Part shown: one piece after another, positions 31,388-39,906 of the stretch
Position numbering within the stretch: the first letter of the stretch is position 1
Layout: each line of letters starts with the position of its first letter
IMG/VR virus record: IMGVR_UViG_3300021378_000056
Span: 1-42,158 of that record
Reading direction: 5' to 3' (one strand)
Length of the DNA stretch: 42,158 nt
Source of the DNA: a virus
Translations under genes and position numbers: made by a program
The notes under the pieces: generated by a model
What the model saw: only the letters and a program-made list of their open reading frames with translations
What the model was told of the DNA's origin: nothing
The model's database searches: none

Positions 31388-33235
31388 TTAGTGTGTGTCA
31401 GCCCAGCTATCACCAATGTCAGCTGTGCCTCTAATTGGAATACGAAACTTAAGATACTTAGTCACATCATCAAATGCATCCTCTAGTGTCTTAGCTACGT
31501 CTTCCGCAATCTCTTCATTACATTCTAGCTGTCCCTCGTCATGGACATTTAGAACCCATTCATAATCTTGTCCTGCTTTGTACTTCTTCTGTAAGTTTTG
31601 GTCAGCAAAGATTAACCAGTATTTCATAACCAATGCACCTGCACCTTGTAGTAAAGTGTTAAGCGCACTATGTGCTGAGCGTATGTGGTAAGGGTTGCCA
31701 TCCAAAGCCCTAAGCATCCCGTTGGCTTTATATGTCTGTGCGACCTGCTCAACTAATGTCTTAATAGCTGGAATCTTTTTAAAGAAGTCCTCTTTAAGTT
31801 TCTTACCTTCACGCTCTGTACCGTTAACAATCTTACCTAACTTACCATCGCCAACTCCATATAGGAAAGCATAAATAAAAGTCTTGGCATCATCTCTAGT
31901 GGGCAATCCTGCCGACTTCTGATTCAATGTATGAATATCTGTGCCTTTGTCTTTGTCGCCTTCGTCTACTGCTAACGCATACTTACCACCATCGAATCTA
32001 GCCATATAGTGACTAAGTGTTCGTAGCTCTAAGGCATCTGCATCACAACCTACAAGCTTCTTGCCTTTTGGTACTGTAAACAATGACCTTGCCTCGTGTC
32101 CCTTGTAGGCTCTTCTACTCGGCACTTGTGCCATGTTGGGATTGCTATGAGTACATCGTCTTGTTACAGCTCCAAGTGTATTTACTCTACCGTGTATGCG
32201 GTTGTTGTTGTCTACTGCTTTCAGCCAAGCATTCTTACCTTCTGCCAGCTGTCCTACTAATTTAGTTACGTTGAAGTAGTGAGCTAGTACCTTACCCTCA
32301 GGAAAGTCAAGAGCATCTAGTACAATCTCATTAACAATTGGTGTACCCTTCTCAGTAAATACTGTAGGCTTCCAGTTGTAAACTTCTTTCAACCACCTAG
32401 CAATGTGTTGCCTGCTACTTGGATTAAACTCAGTCTCTCTGTAGTATCCCCAATCACCATCACGCCAATGACAACCTAGCATCTCTTGATTAAGTAATAC
32501 TGTAGACTTCTTACCATCTTTCTTAACTGCTACTTTAGGGTATGGTTTAGAAACCCAAGTCTGTAAAGGCGTAAAAATTTTTTTCAAGTTTTTTTCGGCT
32601 TCATCAACCTCTTCAAGTAAGCTTACATGTAACTCTTGTGCTTTCTTAACATCAAAGTAAACACCATACTTCTCTTGTCTGCTCATAATCTTAGCAAACT
32701 CTTGCTCTAACCATATTGCCTCTTTAGGTGTCTCGGCTAGTTTTAGCTTTTCGTATAATGTATAAGTAACGTCTGTATCTTGCTTACAGTATTCAGCCAT
32801 TGCTGTTGTAAGAGTATCCCATGCGTCCACTTGCTCACCATACTCACCTTTAAGTTTTCGTAGTCTATAACCCCAAGCCTTTAGCGAATGACTGCCTTTA
32901 AGGTTGGAAGGTACTGACTTCCTATTAGCATCCTGTAGCATAATATTTGGATAAACCAAACGACTAAGTATAAGTGTGTCTACTGTGTCTTTATATGTCC
33001 AATCAGGATAAAGCTTCTGTATCACTGGTATATCGAAGTTAATGCCGTTGTGAGCGATTATTGTGTCACATTGGGATAAGACCCCTAGCCCCTCTTCAAT
33101 AGTGCCGTCTGATATATCTAGCTCTCTGCTGGTGTATATCTTTGTTGCCTCGTCATCCACTTTGACTGAGATACAATGAATGGTGGTTGCTTCTGTATAT
33201 AAGCCATCTGTCTCAATGTCAAAAATCGATTCCAT
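31388..33235 (-). CDS. DNA polymerase, T7 gp5-like family A, 615 aa
   Basis: Replicative polymerase with an intact 3'-5' exonuclease at its start (FDIETDGL, DxE) and polymerase motifs A (GCDADALELRTLSHYMA), B (KTFIYAFLYGVGDGKLG) and C (NVHDEGQLEC). I chose the ATG at 33235 because TGGAGAC precedes it and T7 polymerase also starts at the exonuclease motif; a longer frame from 33340 is not supported. Shorter than T7 (704 aa), with a reduced insert before FNPSSR where T7 binds thioredoxin. It overlaps the primase end by 17 bases. Confidence 0.93.
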   Translation of the reverse strand: MESIFDIETDGLYTEATTIHCISVKVDDEATKIYTSRELDISDGTIEEGLGVLSQCDTIIAHNGINFDIPVIQKLYPDWTYKDTVDTLILSRLVYPNIMLQDANRKSVPSNLKGSHSLKAWGYRLRKLKGEYGEQVDAWDTLTTAMAEYCKQDTDVTYTLYEKLKLAETPKEAIWLEQEFAKIMSRQEKYGVYFDVKKAQELHVSLLEEVDEAEKNLKKIFTPLQTWVSKPYPKVAVKKDGKKSTVLLNQEMLGCHWRDGDWGYYRETEFNPSSRQHIARWLKEVYNWKPTVFTEKGTPIVNEIVLDALDFPEGKVLAHYFNVTKLVGQLAEGKNAWLKAVDNNNRIHGRVNTLGAVTRRCTHSNPNMAQVPSRRAYKGHEARSLFTVPKGKKLVGCDADALELRTLSHYMARFDGGKYALAVDEGDKDKGTDIHTLNQKSAGLPTRDDAKTFIYAFLYGVGDGKLGKIVNGTEREGKKLKEDFFKKIPAIKTLVEQVAQTYKANGMLRALDGNPYHIRSAHSALNTLLQGAGALVMKYWLIFADQNLQKKYKAGQDYEWVLNVHDEGQLECNEEIAEDVAKTLEDAFDDVTKYLKFRIPIRGTADIGDSWADTH

Positions 33236-34862
33236 TATCGTCTCCAGTTTGCTCAATTTCAAAATCTTCATCAAGCTCGTGAACAATCCCAGTTTCTGCA
33301 TCATACCTAAAGCCAACGGTATTACCTGTAGCACTGCCACTATACCTATCTTTAAGTACTCGTATTAAGCCCTTATTACGCTCATTGATGTCATCATGTA
33401 AAGTATTACGTTCAATACCGAACATAGCTGATGCCCACCGCATGATAGCTCTAGAACCTGTAAACTGTCCTTGCTCTGTCCTACCGCCTGCCTCATGACT
33501 TGCTCCCTTTTTAGGTGGGTTTAAGTGTGATACAAGCATTATCCATATATCTAACTCTTTAGCGATACCTGCAACATCTGCCATTAATCCATCAAGATTA
33601 CGTCTCTCATCTGGAGCATGTGCATTTAAAGCTGTTAGGTTGTCGATGTAAAATATACGACAGCCATAGTTGTGATACATGTATCTCATTTTACTACTTA
33701 TGGTTTCCCAATCGTTACTACCAAAGTTATCAAACATAAACAATGAGCCATCCATATCTCTTACGGTTGCTCTAAGCTTTTCAGAATCTGTTTGTACATT
33801 TGGTAGATGATAGTGGCATCCATCTATCTTACCAGCTGTTCGTAGTAGTGTTTCTTTTGTAGATTGCTCTAACATAAACGATGCTACTTTCCAGCCTTGT
33901 TTAATATCATGTGCTAATTGACTCATGATAAAGTCAGTCTTACCGATACTCACACCTGCGCCTACAACAACTACCTCACCAAAGCGTCTACCATACATAA
34001 GCTTTGAGAGCTTGGTAGAGTAGTAAGGGAAGCCGATTTCAATAGGCTCTGCGATTGTATCAATCAAGTCAATAGGACTTACAATATCGTCAGGCTTATA
34101 CTTCTCAGCATTGTAGAATGCATTGAGTATACCTGCTTTTCCTTTGTAGACTAAAACCTCGTTTGCATCTTTGTAGTCAGCATGTCTTATTATTCTCACT
34201 TTGTCAGCAGGGAGGATGTTCACACATTCTGCTACTGCTTTTCTACCAGCATCGTCTCCATCAAACCAAAGGTAGATTTCTTCGTATCCTGATAGCCATT
34301 CTAAGTGAGTTGATATTTCTTTCTTAGCACTTGTGCTTCCATTCTTAATACTAACAACAGGGTACTTACCATCGAAAGCAGTGGCTACTGATAAGGCATC
34401 TATTTCACCTTCTGTAACTACGACCTTCTTTCCTGTATTTCCCCATAGTTGCTGTCCAAACATAAGAGCTTCTTTGGCATCCCCTATAAACTTAAAAGTT
34501 TTATCAGGGTATCTTAGCTTTTGTGCTACAAGCTCTTTCTCTTTGTTGAAATAATTAGCTATCTGACATAGTGTACCGTTCTTATCATGCCCAATACCAT
34601 AGCGATACTGAGCTACGATAGCATCAGGTATCTTTCTTTTAGCTAAGGCTTGGTACTCGTATTTAAGCAAACTTTTGTCTTTGGTGTCTGAGCTGGTGGC
34701 TTTGGAATCACCATCCGTCTTTTCCCATCTTTCACAAGCAAAACAATAACTAGTCCCATTAGAATACTGGGCGTTAGCATCAGAAGAACCACAGTTATCG
34801 CACCTAGTGTGCTTAAGAAACTCCCCACTGTCATCACTCCCATTCATCATTTGTTTCGTCAT
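33219..34862 (-). CDS. Primase-helicase, T7 gp4-like, 547 aa
   Basis: Fused primase and hexameric helicase. Zinc ribbon Cys21-x2-Cys24, Cys40-x2-Cys43; TOPRIM motifs VVVTEGEIDALSVA and LWFDGDDAGRKAV; helicase Walker A GAGVSIGKTD, then MLEQSTKETLLR, FYIDNLTAL (Walker B) and a VSHLNPP segment. Length equals T7 gp4A (566 aa). The start at 34862 has a GAGG site and overlaps the 48-aa gene. Confidence 0.93.
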   Translation of the reverse strand: MTKQMMNGSDDSGEFLKHTRCDNCGSSDANAQYSNGTSYCFACERWEKTDGDSKATSSDTKDKSLLKYEYQALAKRKIPDAIVAQYRYGIGHDKNGTLCQIANYFNKEKELVAQKLRYPDKTFKFIGDAKEALMFGQQLWGNTGKKVVVTEGEIDALSVATAFDGKYPVVSIKNGSTSAKKEISTHLEWLSGYEEIYLWFDGDDAGRKAVAECVNILPADKVRIIRHADYKDANEVLVYKGKAGILNAFYNAEKYKPDDIVSPIDLIDTIAEPIEIGFPYYSTKLSKLMYGRRFGEVVVVGAGVSIGKTDFIMSQLAHDIKQGWKVASFMLEQSTKETLLRTAGKIDGCHYHLPNVQTDSEKLRATVRDMDGSLFMFDNFGSNDWETISSKMRYMYHNYGCRIFYIDNLTALNAHAPDERRNLDGLMADVAGIAKELDIWIMLVSHLNPPKKGASHEAGGRTEQGQFTGSRAIMRWASAMFGIERNTLHDDINERNKGLIRVLKDRYSGSATGNTVGFRYDAETGIVHELDEDFEIEQTGDDNGIDF

Positions 34863-34980
34863 CGTCTGCCTCTAAGCCTTCTAAAATTCTCATACTCTCT
34901 TCAAGTGCCTCAGCATAGTCCATGTCGTTATAGTACATAGTTTCACTAATTAACATTTTAATACTCCCATCGTTACTCAT
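34834..34980 (-). CDS. Small acidic protein between resolvase and primase, 48 aa
   Basis: A 48-codon frame starts at 34980 inside the end of the RusA gene (8-base overlap) and ends 29 bases inside the primase gene. It fills an otherwise open gap on the right strand. The peptide is very acidic (EALEESMRILEGLEADDDETNDEWE). No family recognised. Overlaps on both sides suggest coupling. Confidence 0.55.
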   Translation of the reverse strand: MSNDGSIKMLISETMYYNDMDYAEALEESMRILEGLEADDDETNDEWE

Positions 34981-35377
34981 TTTTTATTTCCTCAATTACA
35001 ACATCACAGCGTGGGTTGTCTTTATCAATACCACCAAAAACATATTTGATGTTAGATACCCATTTGTAGTTGTCATCTTCAATTATACCAGCTTCAATTA
35101 AAGCATCATGAGTGAACTTACCCACGATAGAACCGATGTTGTCAATATCAAACTCCCTTTTTGTTGGGTAGTAGATAGTATATGTAATCTTACATGGCGG
35201 TTCTACAGGGTATAAAAGACGAAGCCTACTAATTACCTCAATCTTAAAACTTTTCTTTAGTTGATTATTAACATGAAACTGCCAATTCCTATACTTGTTG
35301 AGGTTGAGGTAGTACATTTTCTTTTTGACTACCCCAAGCTCTAACCTTATAGGCACTGTAAATGCCTGCGTACTCAT
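34973..35377 (-). CDS. RusA-like Holliday junction resolvase, 134 aa
   Basis: The motif YYPTKREFDIDNIGSIVGKF, then HDALIEAGIIEDDNYKWV, matches RusA-type endonucleases, whose DxDN and later acidic pair bind metal. It cuts branched DNA before packaging. It stands where T7 has the gp3 endonuclease, so it is a functional replacement. Start and SSB stop share a TAATG overlap. Confidence 0.85.
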   Translation of the reverse strand: MSTQAFTVPIRLELGVVKKKMYYLNLNKYRNWQFHVNNQLKKSFKIEVISRLRLLYPVEPPCKITYTIYYPTKREFDIDNIGSIVGKFTHDALIEAGIIEDDNYKWVSNIKYVFGGIDKDNPRCDVVIEEIKNE

Positions 35378-36006
35378 TAAAAGTCGTCTTCTTCATCAAA
35401 GTCAGCCGCTTTAGTAGCTGATTCATTAGCATACCCATCTTCTTCATCAAACTCAGAAGCAGCACCACCCTTAGAAAACTCTACAAGCTTAATAACCTGC
35501 ATCTTAGTCCAAATCAGCGAGATGCCTACTTCTTTTGTGTTAGGTGCTGTATAAGGGTTAGCATAAGCAACACAACGAATCTCACTGCCATTACCAACAA
35601 GCGGAGGGTCGTTTAGTGGGTTACGTTTAGCGTCTACTACAAAGATTTTATCTGAGTTACCTTGAGCTGTTCTATCAGCTACATTGTTCATTTTAAACTT
35701 GAAGATAATATTACCAGTAGCATTACCATCTTGGTCTTCCTCTTCAGTATACACATCACGAGCTACGTATTTGTCACCCTTAACACCTAGTGTTTCTTTT
35801 GTTTCTGCTAACGCAACATCACGTAACTCTTCAAGTCTACTAATGAACTCTTTAACAGCTGGTTCATTAGGGTCACACACAAGACTTGTGGAATACACTC
35901 CTTTGTCATTGTAGGCATAATCAGGTTCTTTGACCTTACACCACAACGCCTTCCCTTTAGGTGAAGTAATATTAGTGCCTTTTACTGCAAATGGTTTTAC
36001 TGCCAT
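35377..36006 (-). CDS. Single-stranded DNA-binding protein, gp2.5-like, 209 aa
   Basis: OB-fold protein that coats single strands and organises the replisome. Identified by position behind the RNA polymerase, by an N-terminal region like T7 gp2.5 (GKALWCKVKEPDYAYNDKG, STSLVCDPNEP) and by the acidic tail ending DEEDDF, whose final Phe contacts polymerase and helicase in T7. AAAGGAGAC precedes the start. First gene behind phage promoter copy 1. Confidence 0.85.
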   Translation of the reverse strand: MAVKPFAVKGTNITSPKGKALWCKVKEPDYAYNDKGVYSTSLVCDPNEPAVKEFISRLEELRDVALAETKETLGVKGDKYVARDVYTEEEDQDGNATGNIIFKFKMNNVADRTAQGNSDKIFVVDAKRNPLNDPPLVGNGSEIRCVAYANPYTAPNTKEVGISLIWTKMQVIKLVEFSKGGAASEFDEEDGYANESATKAADFDEEDDF

Positions 36007-36035
36007 AATTGTCTCCTTTAGACGATTTACAAGAT

Positions 36036-36130
36036 ACTCAAGTATTCTTTAAGAATACTTTAAAGTATTTAATTTAAGTATATTAGTAGTAGTTGTTACT
36101 CAAGTATTCTTTAAGTAATCTTTAAGTACT
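36036..36130. repeat. Palindrome and 11-bp iterons behind phage promoter copy 1
   Basis: ACTCAAGTATTCTTTAAG occurs at 36036-36053 and 36098-36115. The first continues into a perfect inverted repeat, AAGTATTCTT-T-AAGAATACTT (36040-36060). The second is followed in tandem by AAGTAATCTTT (36113-36123) and AAGTACT, an 11-bp period. The unit is close to AAGTATACTCT, repeated at 2827-2859 on the other strand. Confidence 0.75.
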
Positions 36131-36158
36131 AATCCTACTTTTTCTTTTTGGGATTAAT

Positions 36159-36181
36159 CTATAATGTCCATTCAAATGAAA
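36159..36181 (-). promoter_or_regulatory. Phage RNA polymerase promoter, copy 1 (replication genes)
   Basis: Core TTTGAATGGACATTATAG, directed toward SSB and the replication genes, directly behind the RNA polymerase stop. The ACATTATAG end looks like the ACACTATAG of SP6-type promoters, so the start is probably at or just behind the final G. Together with copies 2 and 3 it divides the genome as in T7. Confidence 0.8.
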
Positions 36182-38710
36182 TTAGCTAAAAATATATTTG
36201 CTATCAACAACTTGCGACAAATCTAAAGTATTGAGCATAACGCTCTCAGGGTCACCTTCAAAAGTAGGGTTAACTTGCCTTACAAATCTACGTAAAGGCT
36301 TAGTCTCAAACATCTCAACGAAGGTCTCTCTTACTCTTCTGTTTAATGCCACAACTTGATTCACAGGAACACCATAGCTATCATGAACTAAATGAAAATT
36401 AATACATCCATCCTCCTTCAGTTTTAGTACAGTCATCGACAGCAAAGCAGCATCTAAACTATGAATATAATTTGGAGCGATTCCGCTGACCATTTTCTGT
36501 GGGTTAAGGGCATCCATAGTCTTACGTATAGAAAGCTTGCCTATGGGCGTTGTAACACGTTCTATCTCGGTCTTATGTAGCTTCTGCAAGACAGGGAACT
36601 CTGTAAGAGGTGAAGTATAGAAAACCCACTTACCTTGTTTAACAACATCCGCTGTAACTTGTTTTAGATAATCCTGACCTATCCTAGCCCCTTTAACAGT
36701 TTCTATAATAGCTCTGTCATTTAAGTCTGTTAGTAGCTTAGCTACCATCCACATATCACCTACCCAAAACTTCTTACCATTATTTTCAAGCTCTATCAGC
36801 TCCGCTTTAAGTTGCTCATACATCCCAAACTTCGTTACTGAGTAAGGCTGTGTCATGGTGTTACGCTTGGTTAAGTTTCTTGTGATATTACCTTTAAGAC
36901 TATTTGCAAGTGCAACTGTAGACTGCTCATGAGAATTACCATCCGATGTTTTAAAATTAACAAACTTTATGTAATCCCCAGCTTGTAAAAAAGACTCTAC
37001 TTTATCTGCAACTCGTTGATAAATATCATTTCTAGTATCACCAATAACATTAACTGCTTCTGCTCCCTCCTTGTCAAGTAGTAGTCCTGAATATATCTGA
37101 ATGCCACTACAGGTTGCATCTAAAGCAACTGGAACATGTGACACAAAGTTTTCAGGGTCTTTTAGGTAATCAGCATACTCAAAACACCAAGCTAAGTACA
37201 GATAGGGTTCATCTGCATCTTTCCAAAACCCACGGTTTGCGATAGGGTCTTCAGCGATTAGTTTAATCTCATGCTCTAACTCTTTGATTTTACTGACTCT
37301 TTCGTCATAAGGCTCTTTGTCGTAGCCATAACAGTTAGCACCATGAATCATAAACCACATCAACTGCTCTTCATTTTCTATCTTGCATCCATTACGAAAC
37401 TCTAATAAAGCTTTGACTTCTCCCTTTCCTTGTGGTTGTAGATGTTGCTGAATCGGATAGATTCTGCCCCTAAAGTCATACTGGTAACTAAAATAAAACT
37501 CATCTTCGTCTACATACTCCTTTGCATTAAATAATACTAGGTTCGTCATAATAGCCTTACCTGTATTGCTTATTGTAATATCACGTTGTGCTTCTAAGTC
37601 CTTGAAATACTTACGCATCATCTTCTTGTCTTTGGGTAAACCTTTGTAGCTACCTGTTGTGTTTATCTCACCATAGTTATAGATGTTAATAAAGTCTTCA
37701 GGTTCTAGTTGTCCGTTGTAAGGCAACTTACCAACCAAGTAAGGGTTATTAGAAGCACTTTCAGGGTCTACTATATTATTTTGGAATACATACTCAAATA
37801 CATCAAAGACTCTTCTATTTACCCTCCACGCAGTCCCCTGAAGGGCGTTTAAGGTTTCATATAGGGTTGTCATAGGCTTCTCTTTAAAAAACGCTTCTAA
37901 GAGCTTCTTAGACCCCATACGGCACTTAATGATAGGCATTGCATATAGCTTTTCTGTCTGATAACCACCACTTCCAATGAAACCGTCCCAATCTTTAGGT
38001 TTAACTAGATGAATTGGGAACTTCCTGTAATCAGCTAAAAGTCTTTCCCTAGATTGTAGTACCATCTTAAAACACTCTTCAGTATACACGATGTACTGTG
38101 TCTTCCTGCGGTCTTTTACGACAATCTTTGCTTGTATGATATTGATACCGCTTTTAATCACTAAATCTAATAAAGTACCTCCTAGATATGCAGTACATTG
38201 AGATAAATGTTCTTCCTGTAACTGGGATTGACGTTTGATAATTTTAAGTTTCTCACGTGTTCGAAAGGTTTCACTCCGTCTCTTAAACCTCTTTTCTACG
38301 AAGGCACTAAAATTAGTACCGCTATTATCTAACCGCCTAACCAAGATACTTTCATGGATAGCCTTAACTATGTGTGTTATTAAAGTTACTGTTGGTACTT
38401 GTACGTCTTTACTAATACTTCTAACAATAGTAGCTAAGATAATAAAAGCTAGGTCTTTAGGTGACTCATAAAACTCAACAGCAACTAAATCCCTAGCCTG
38501 TCCCATTTTACCGTATATCTTTTTGTCAAAGTATTCTGATATTTTATCAGCAACAGCCTCAATACTATGCACCAACAACATCTTACCCTCAGCAAGCTCA
38601 TCGGCTTGTCCTGCACGAACACGAGAATTGATTTCCTTCATCAGCCTATTATAGCTGTAGTCGGTAGCTGTTTGCTCTAAAACCAATTGCCTGTCCATTA
38701 AAGTTGTCAT
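36182..38710 (-). CDS. Phage single-subunit RNA polymerase, 842 aa
   Basis: Transcribes the replication and virion genes from the phage promoters. Motifs match T7 RNA polymerase: DFRGR at 412-416, Asp531 in LDATCSGIQ, Lys615 and Tyr623 in TKRNTMTQPY, His776-Asp777 in LVHDSYG. These correspond to the T7 metal ligands and catalytic residues Asp537, Lys631, Tyr639 and Asp812. T7 has 883 aa. The promoter recognition loop should lie at about 700-745. It is the last gene of the host-transcribed early unit; AAAGGA precedes the start, which overlaps the PhoH gene end. Confidence 0.96.
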   Translation of the reverse strand: MTTLMDRQLVLEQTATDYSYNRLMKEINSRVRAGQADELAEGKMLLVHSIEAVADKISEYFDKKIYGKMGQARDLVAVEFYESPKDLAFIILATIVRSISKDVQVPTVTLITHIVKAIHESILVRRLDNSGTNFSAFVEKRFKRRSETFRTREKLKIIKRQSQLQEEHLSQCTAYLGGTLLDLVIKSGINIIQAKIVVKDRRKTQYIVYTEECFKMVLQSRERLLADYRKFPIHLVKPKDWDGFIGSGGYQTEKLYAMPIIKCRMGSKKLLEAFFKEKPMTTLYETLNALQGTAWRVNRRVFDVFEYVFQNNIVDPESASNNPYLVGKLPYNGQLEPEDFINIYNYGEINTTGSYKGLPKDKKMMRKYFKDLEAQRDITISNTGKAIMTNLVLFNAKEYVDEDEFYFSYQYDFRGRIYPIQQHLQPQGKGEVKALLEFRNGCKIENEEQLMWFMIHGANCYGYDKEPYDERVSKIKELEHEIKLIAEDPIANRGFWKDADEPYLYLAWCFEYADYLKDPENFVSHVPVALDATCSGIQIYSGLLLDKEGAEAVNVIGDTRNDIYQRVADKVESFLQAGDYIKFVNFKTSDGNSHEQSTVALANSLKGNITRNLTKRNTMTQPYSVTKFGMYEQLKAELIELENNGKKFWVGDMWMVAKLLTDLNDRAIIETVKGARIGQDYLKQVTADVVKQGKWVFYTSPLTEFPVLQKLHKTEIERVTTPIGKLSIRKTMDALNPQKMVSGIAPNYIHSLDAALLSMTVLKLKEDGCINFHLVHDSYGVPVNQVVALNRRVRETFVEMFETKPLRRFVRQVNPTFEGDPESVMLNTLDLSQVVDSKYIFS

Positions 38711-39411
38711 TCAAATCCTTTCGGGTAACTAAAGTGTTTCTGCCTAATATACTCACCAACAAGACCACTACGTACAATATCATTTTCATCAAAGTAATTG
38801 AAGTCAAACATATCAGGTAGTTGTTGCAATACCTGTAAGAATTTCTCAATGTTCTTTTCTGAATGCTTAGTGAAGTCACGTTGCAGTACATCACCACAAA
38901 ACATAATTTTAGAATTACGCCCTACACGAGTAATCACACTATCAGCTTCATGCGCTGTCATGTTCTGAAACTCATCAACAATGATAATACTATTGTCTAG
39001 TGTAAGTCCCCTGATAAAACTTGTTAGCATAAACTGTATGCCACCATGATGCTTTAAGATTTCGTAGGCATCTGCTCTCCTAAATAACTCACTACATATT
39101 TGCTTGTAAGGTAACTCATAGACTGCCCCTTTCTCTGCCTCTGTGCCTTTCAAGAAGCCGATGTCGCGTGTAGGTACAGCACTACGTACAACCACAACCT
39201 GCTTATACTCACCACCCTTCATGACCTCTTGAAATGCTTTGTAGCAAGCAATGAATGTTTTACCTGTACCTGAGTAACCTAGCAATAACTGGCTTTTGTC
39301 TTTGTCGTAGTTGTCAAAGAAACCCTCTTGGGTATCAGTTAATGGTAAGACATCAAGTAGGTTTAGGTTGTTGTCATTAAATGCATTCTTTGCTTTGCGT
39401 CTTACTGCCAT
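38707..39411 (-). CDS. PhoH-like ATPase, 234 aa
   Basis: P-loop ATPase with Walker A LLGYSGTGKTF at about residues 43-53 and Walker B SIIIVDEFQNMT near 140, then MFCGDVLQRDF, all typical of PhoH. Very common in marine phages; a role in phosphate stress is often stated but not shown, and an RNA helicase or nuclease partner role is possible. It is directly upstream of the RNA polymerase. Start overlaps the previous stop (TAATG), so translation is probably coupled. Confidence 0.85.
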   Translation of the reverse strand: MAVRRKAKNAFNDNNLNLLDVLPLTDTQEGFFDNYDKDKSQLLLGYSGTGKTFIACYKAFQEVMKGGEYKQVVVVRSAVPTRDIGFLKGTEAEKGAVYELPYKQICSELFRRADAYEILKHHGGIQFMLTSFIRGLTLDNSIIIVDEFQNMTAHEADSVITRVGRNSKIMFCGDVLQRDFTKHSEKNIEKFLQVLQQLPDMFDFNYFDENDIVRSGLVGEYIRQKHFSYPKGFE

Positions 39412-39614
39412 TATAGGATTACTTTCTCTACTAAAGTTGGGGTTTCTGAAAGAGTATCACCATAGTCTAAGATTTTAGGTTGATTAATATCGAACCCATA
39501 CCCAACTGAGATAGCTGTACGTGCTTCCTCTTCGTCTTTAGCCTCAACAATAAACTCCTCCTCAATCGTTACCTCTTTCAAGACGGTTTCTAATACTACT
39601 CTAAAATGTGCCAT
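39411..39614 (-). CDS. Hypothetical early protein, 67 aa
   Basis: Unknown function. A beta-alpha-beta-like sequence (MAHFRVVLETVLKEVTIEEEFIVEA, DEEEARTAIS) rich in Glu and Val. AAGGAG precedes the start, and the stop overlaps the PhoH start. No motif recognised. Confidence 0.65.
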   Translation of the reverse strand: MAHFRVVLETVLKEVTIEEEFIVEAKDEEEARTAISVGYGFDINQPKILDYGDTLSETPTLVEKVIL

Positions 39615-39623
39615 AATAGCTCC

Positions 39624-39872
39624 TTATTTTGTTTTGATAACAGTATGTACTGCGTTTACTTTGGTAATCGTACTTTTGTTTACATTACGATAGCCTTTGT
39701 TGAAGTCATAAAACATAATATATTTCTCAGGGTCGGAGGTACGTTGGTTACCCTGTGTATGCTTGTGTACCCCTGTGCGACCATGTACAACTCCAGTCGT
39801 TCCATCTTTCTTTGTGAACTCGACCTTGCAGATTTTACCTGATTCAATAATATTTAATAATGTTTTGTTCAT
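39624..39872 (-). CDS. SH3-barrel-like early protein, 82 aa
   Basis: I chose the ATG at 39872 because GGAG lies 7 bases upstream; starts further upstream would overlap thyX and lack a site. The sequence CKVEFTKKDGTTGVVHGRTGV, then YIMFYDFNKGYRNVNKSTI, is a pattern seen in many phages and called an SH3-like beta-barrel protein. Function unknown. It follows thyX in the early operon. Confidence 0.65.
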   Translation of the reverse strand: MNKTLLNIIESGKICKVEFTKKDGTTGVVHGRTGVHKHTQGNQRTSDPEKYIMFYDFNKGYRNVNKSTITKVNAVHTVIKTK

Positions 39873-39906
39873 GATGCTCTCCATAAGATGTTGTGAAAAA
39901 CGTAAT

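Larger units (their letters stand above)
36007..36181. other. AT-rich region with promoter, palindrome and iterons; candidate origin
   Basis: About 175 bases between RNA polymerase and SSB without a gene. It contains the phage promoter (36159-36181), two exact copies of an 18-bp element (36036-36053 and 36098-36115), a perfect 21-bp palindrome (36040-36060) and tandem 11-bp units. T7 starts replication in an AT-rich stretch behind promoters at the same map place. An origin is a strong guess, not shown. Confidence 0.55.

Noticed and set aside
33236-33340. 35-residue N-terminal extension of the DNA polymerase
   Set aside because: It lies wholly within the primase gene and has no ribosome site; the exonuclease motif starts right at the inner ATG with TGGAGAC.
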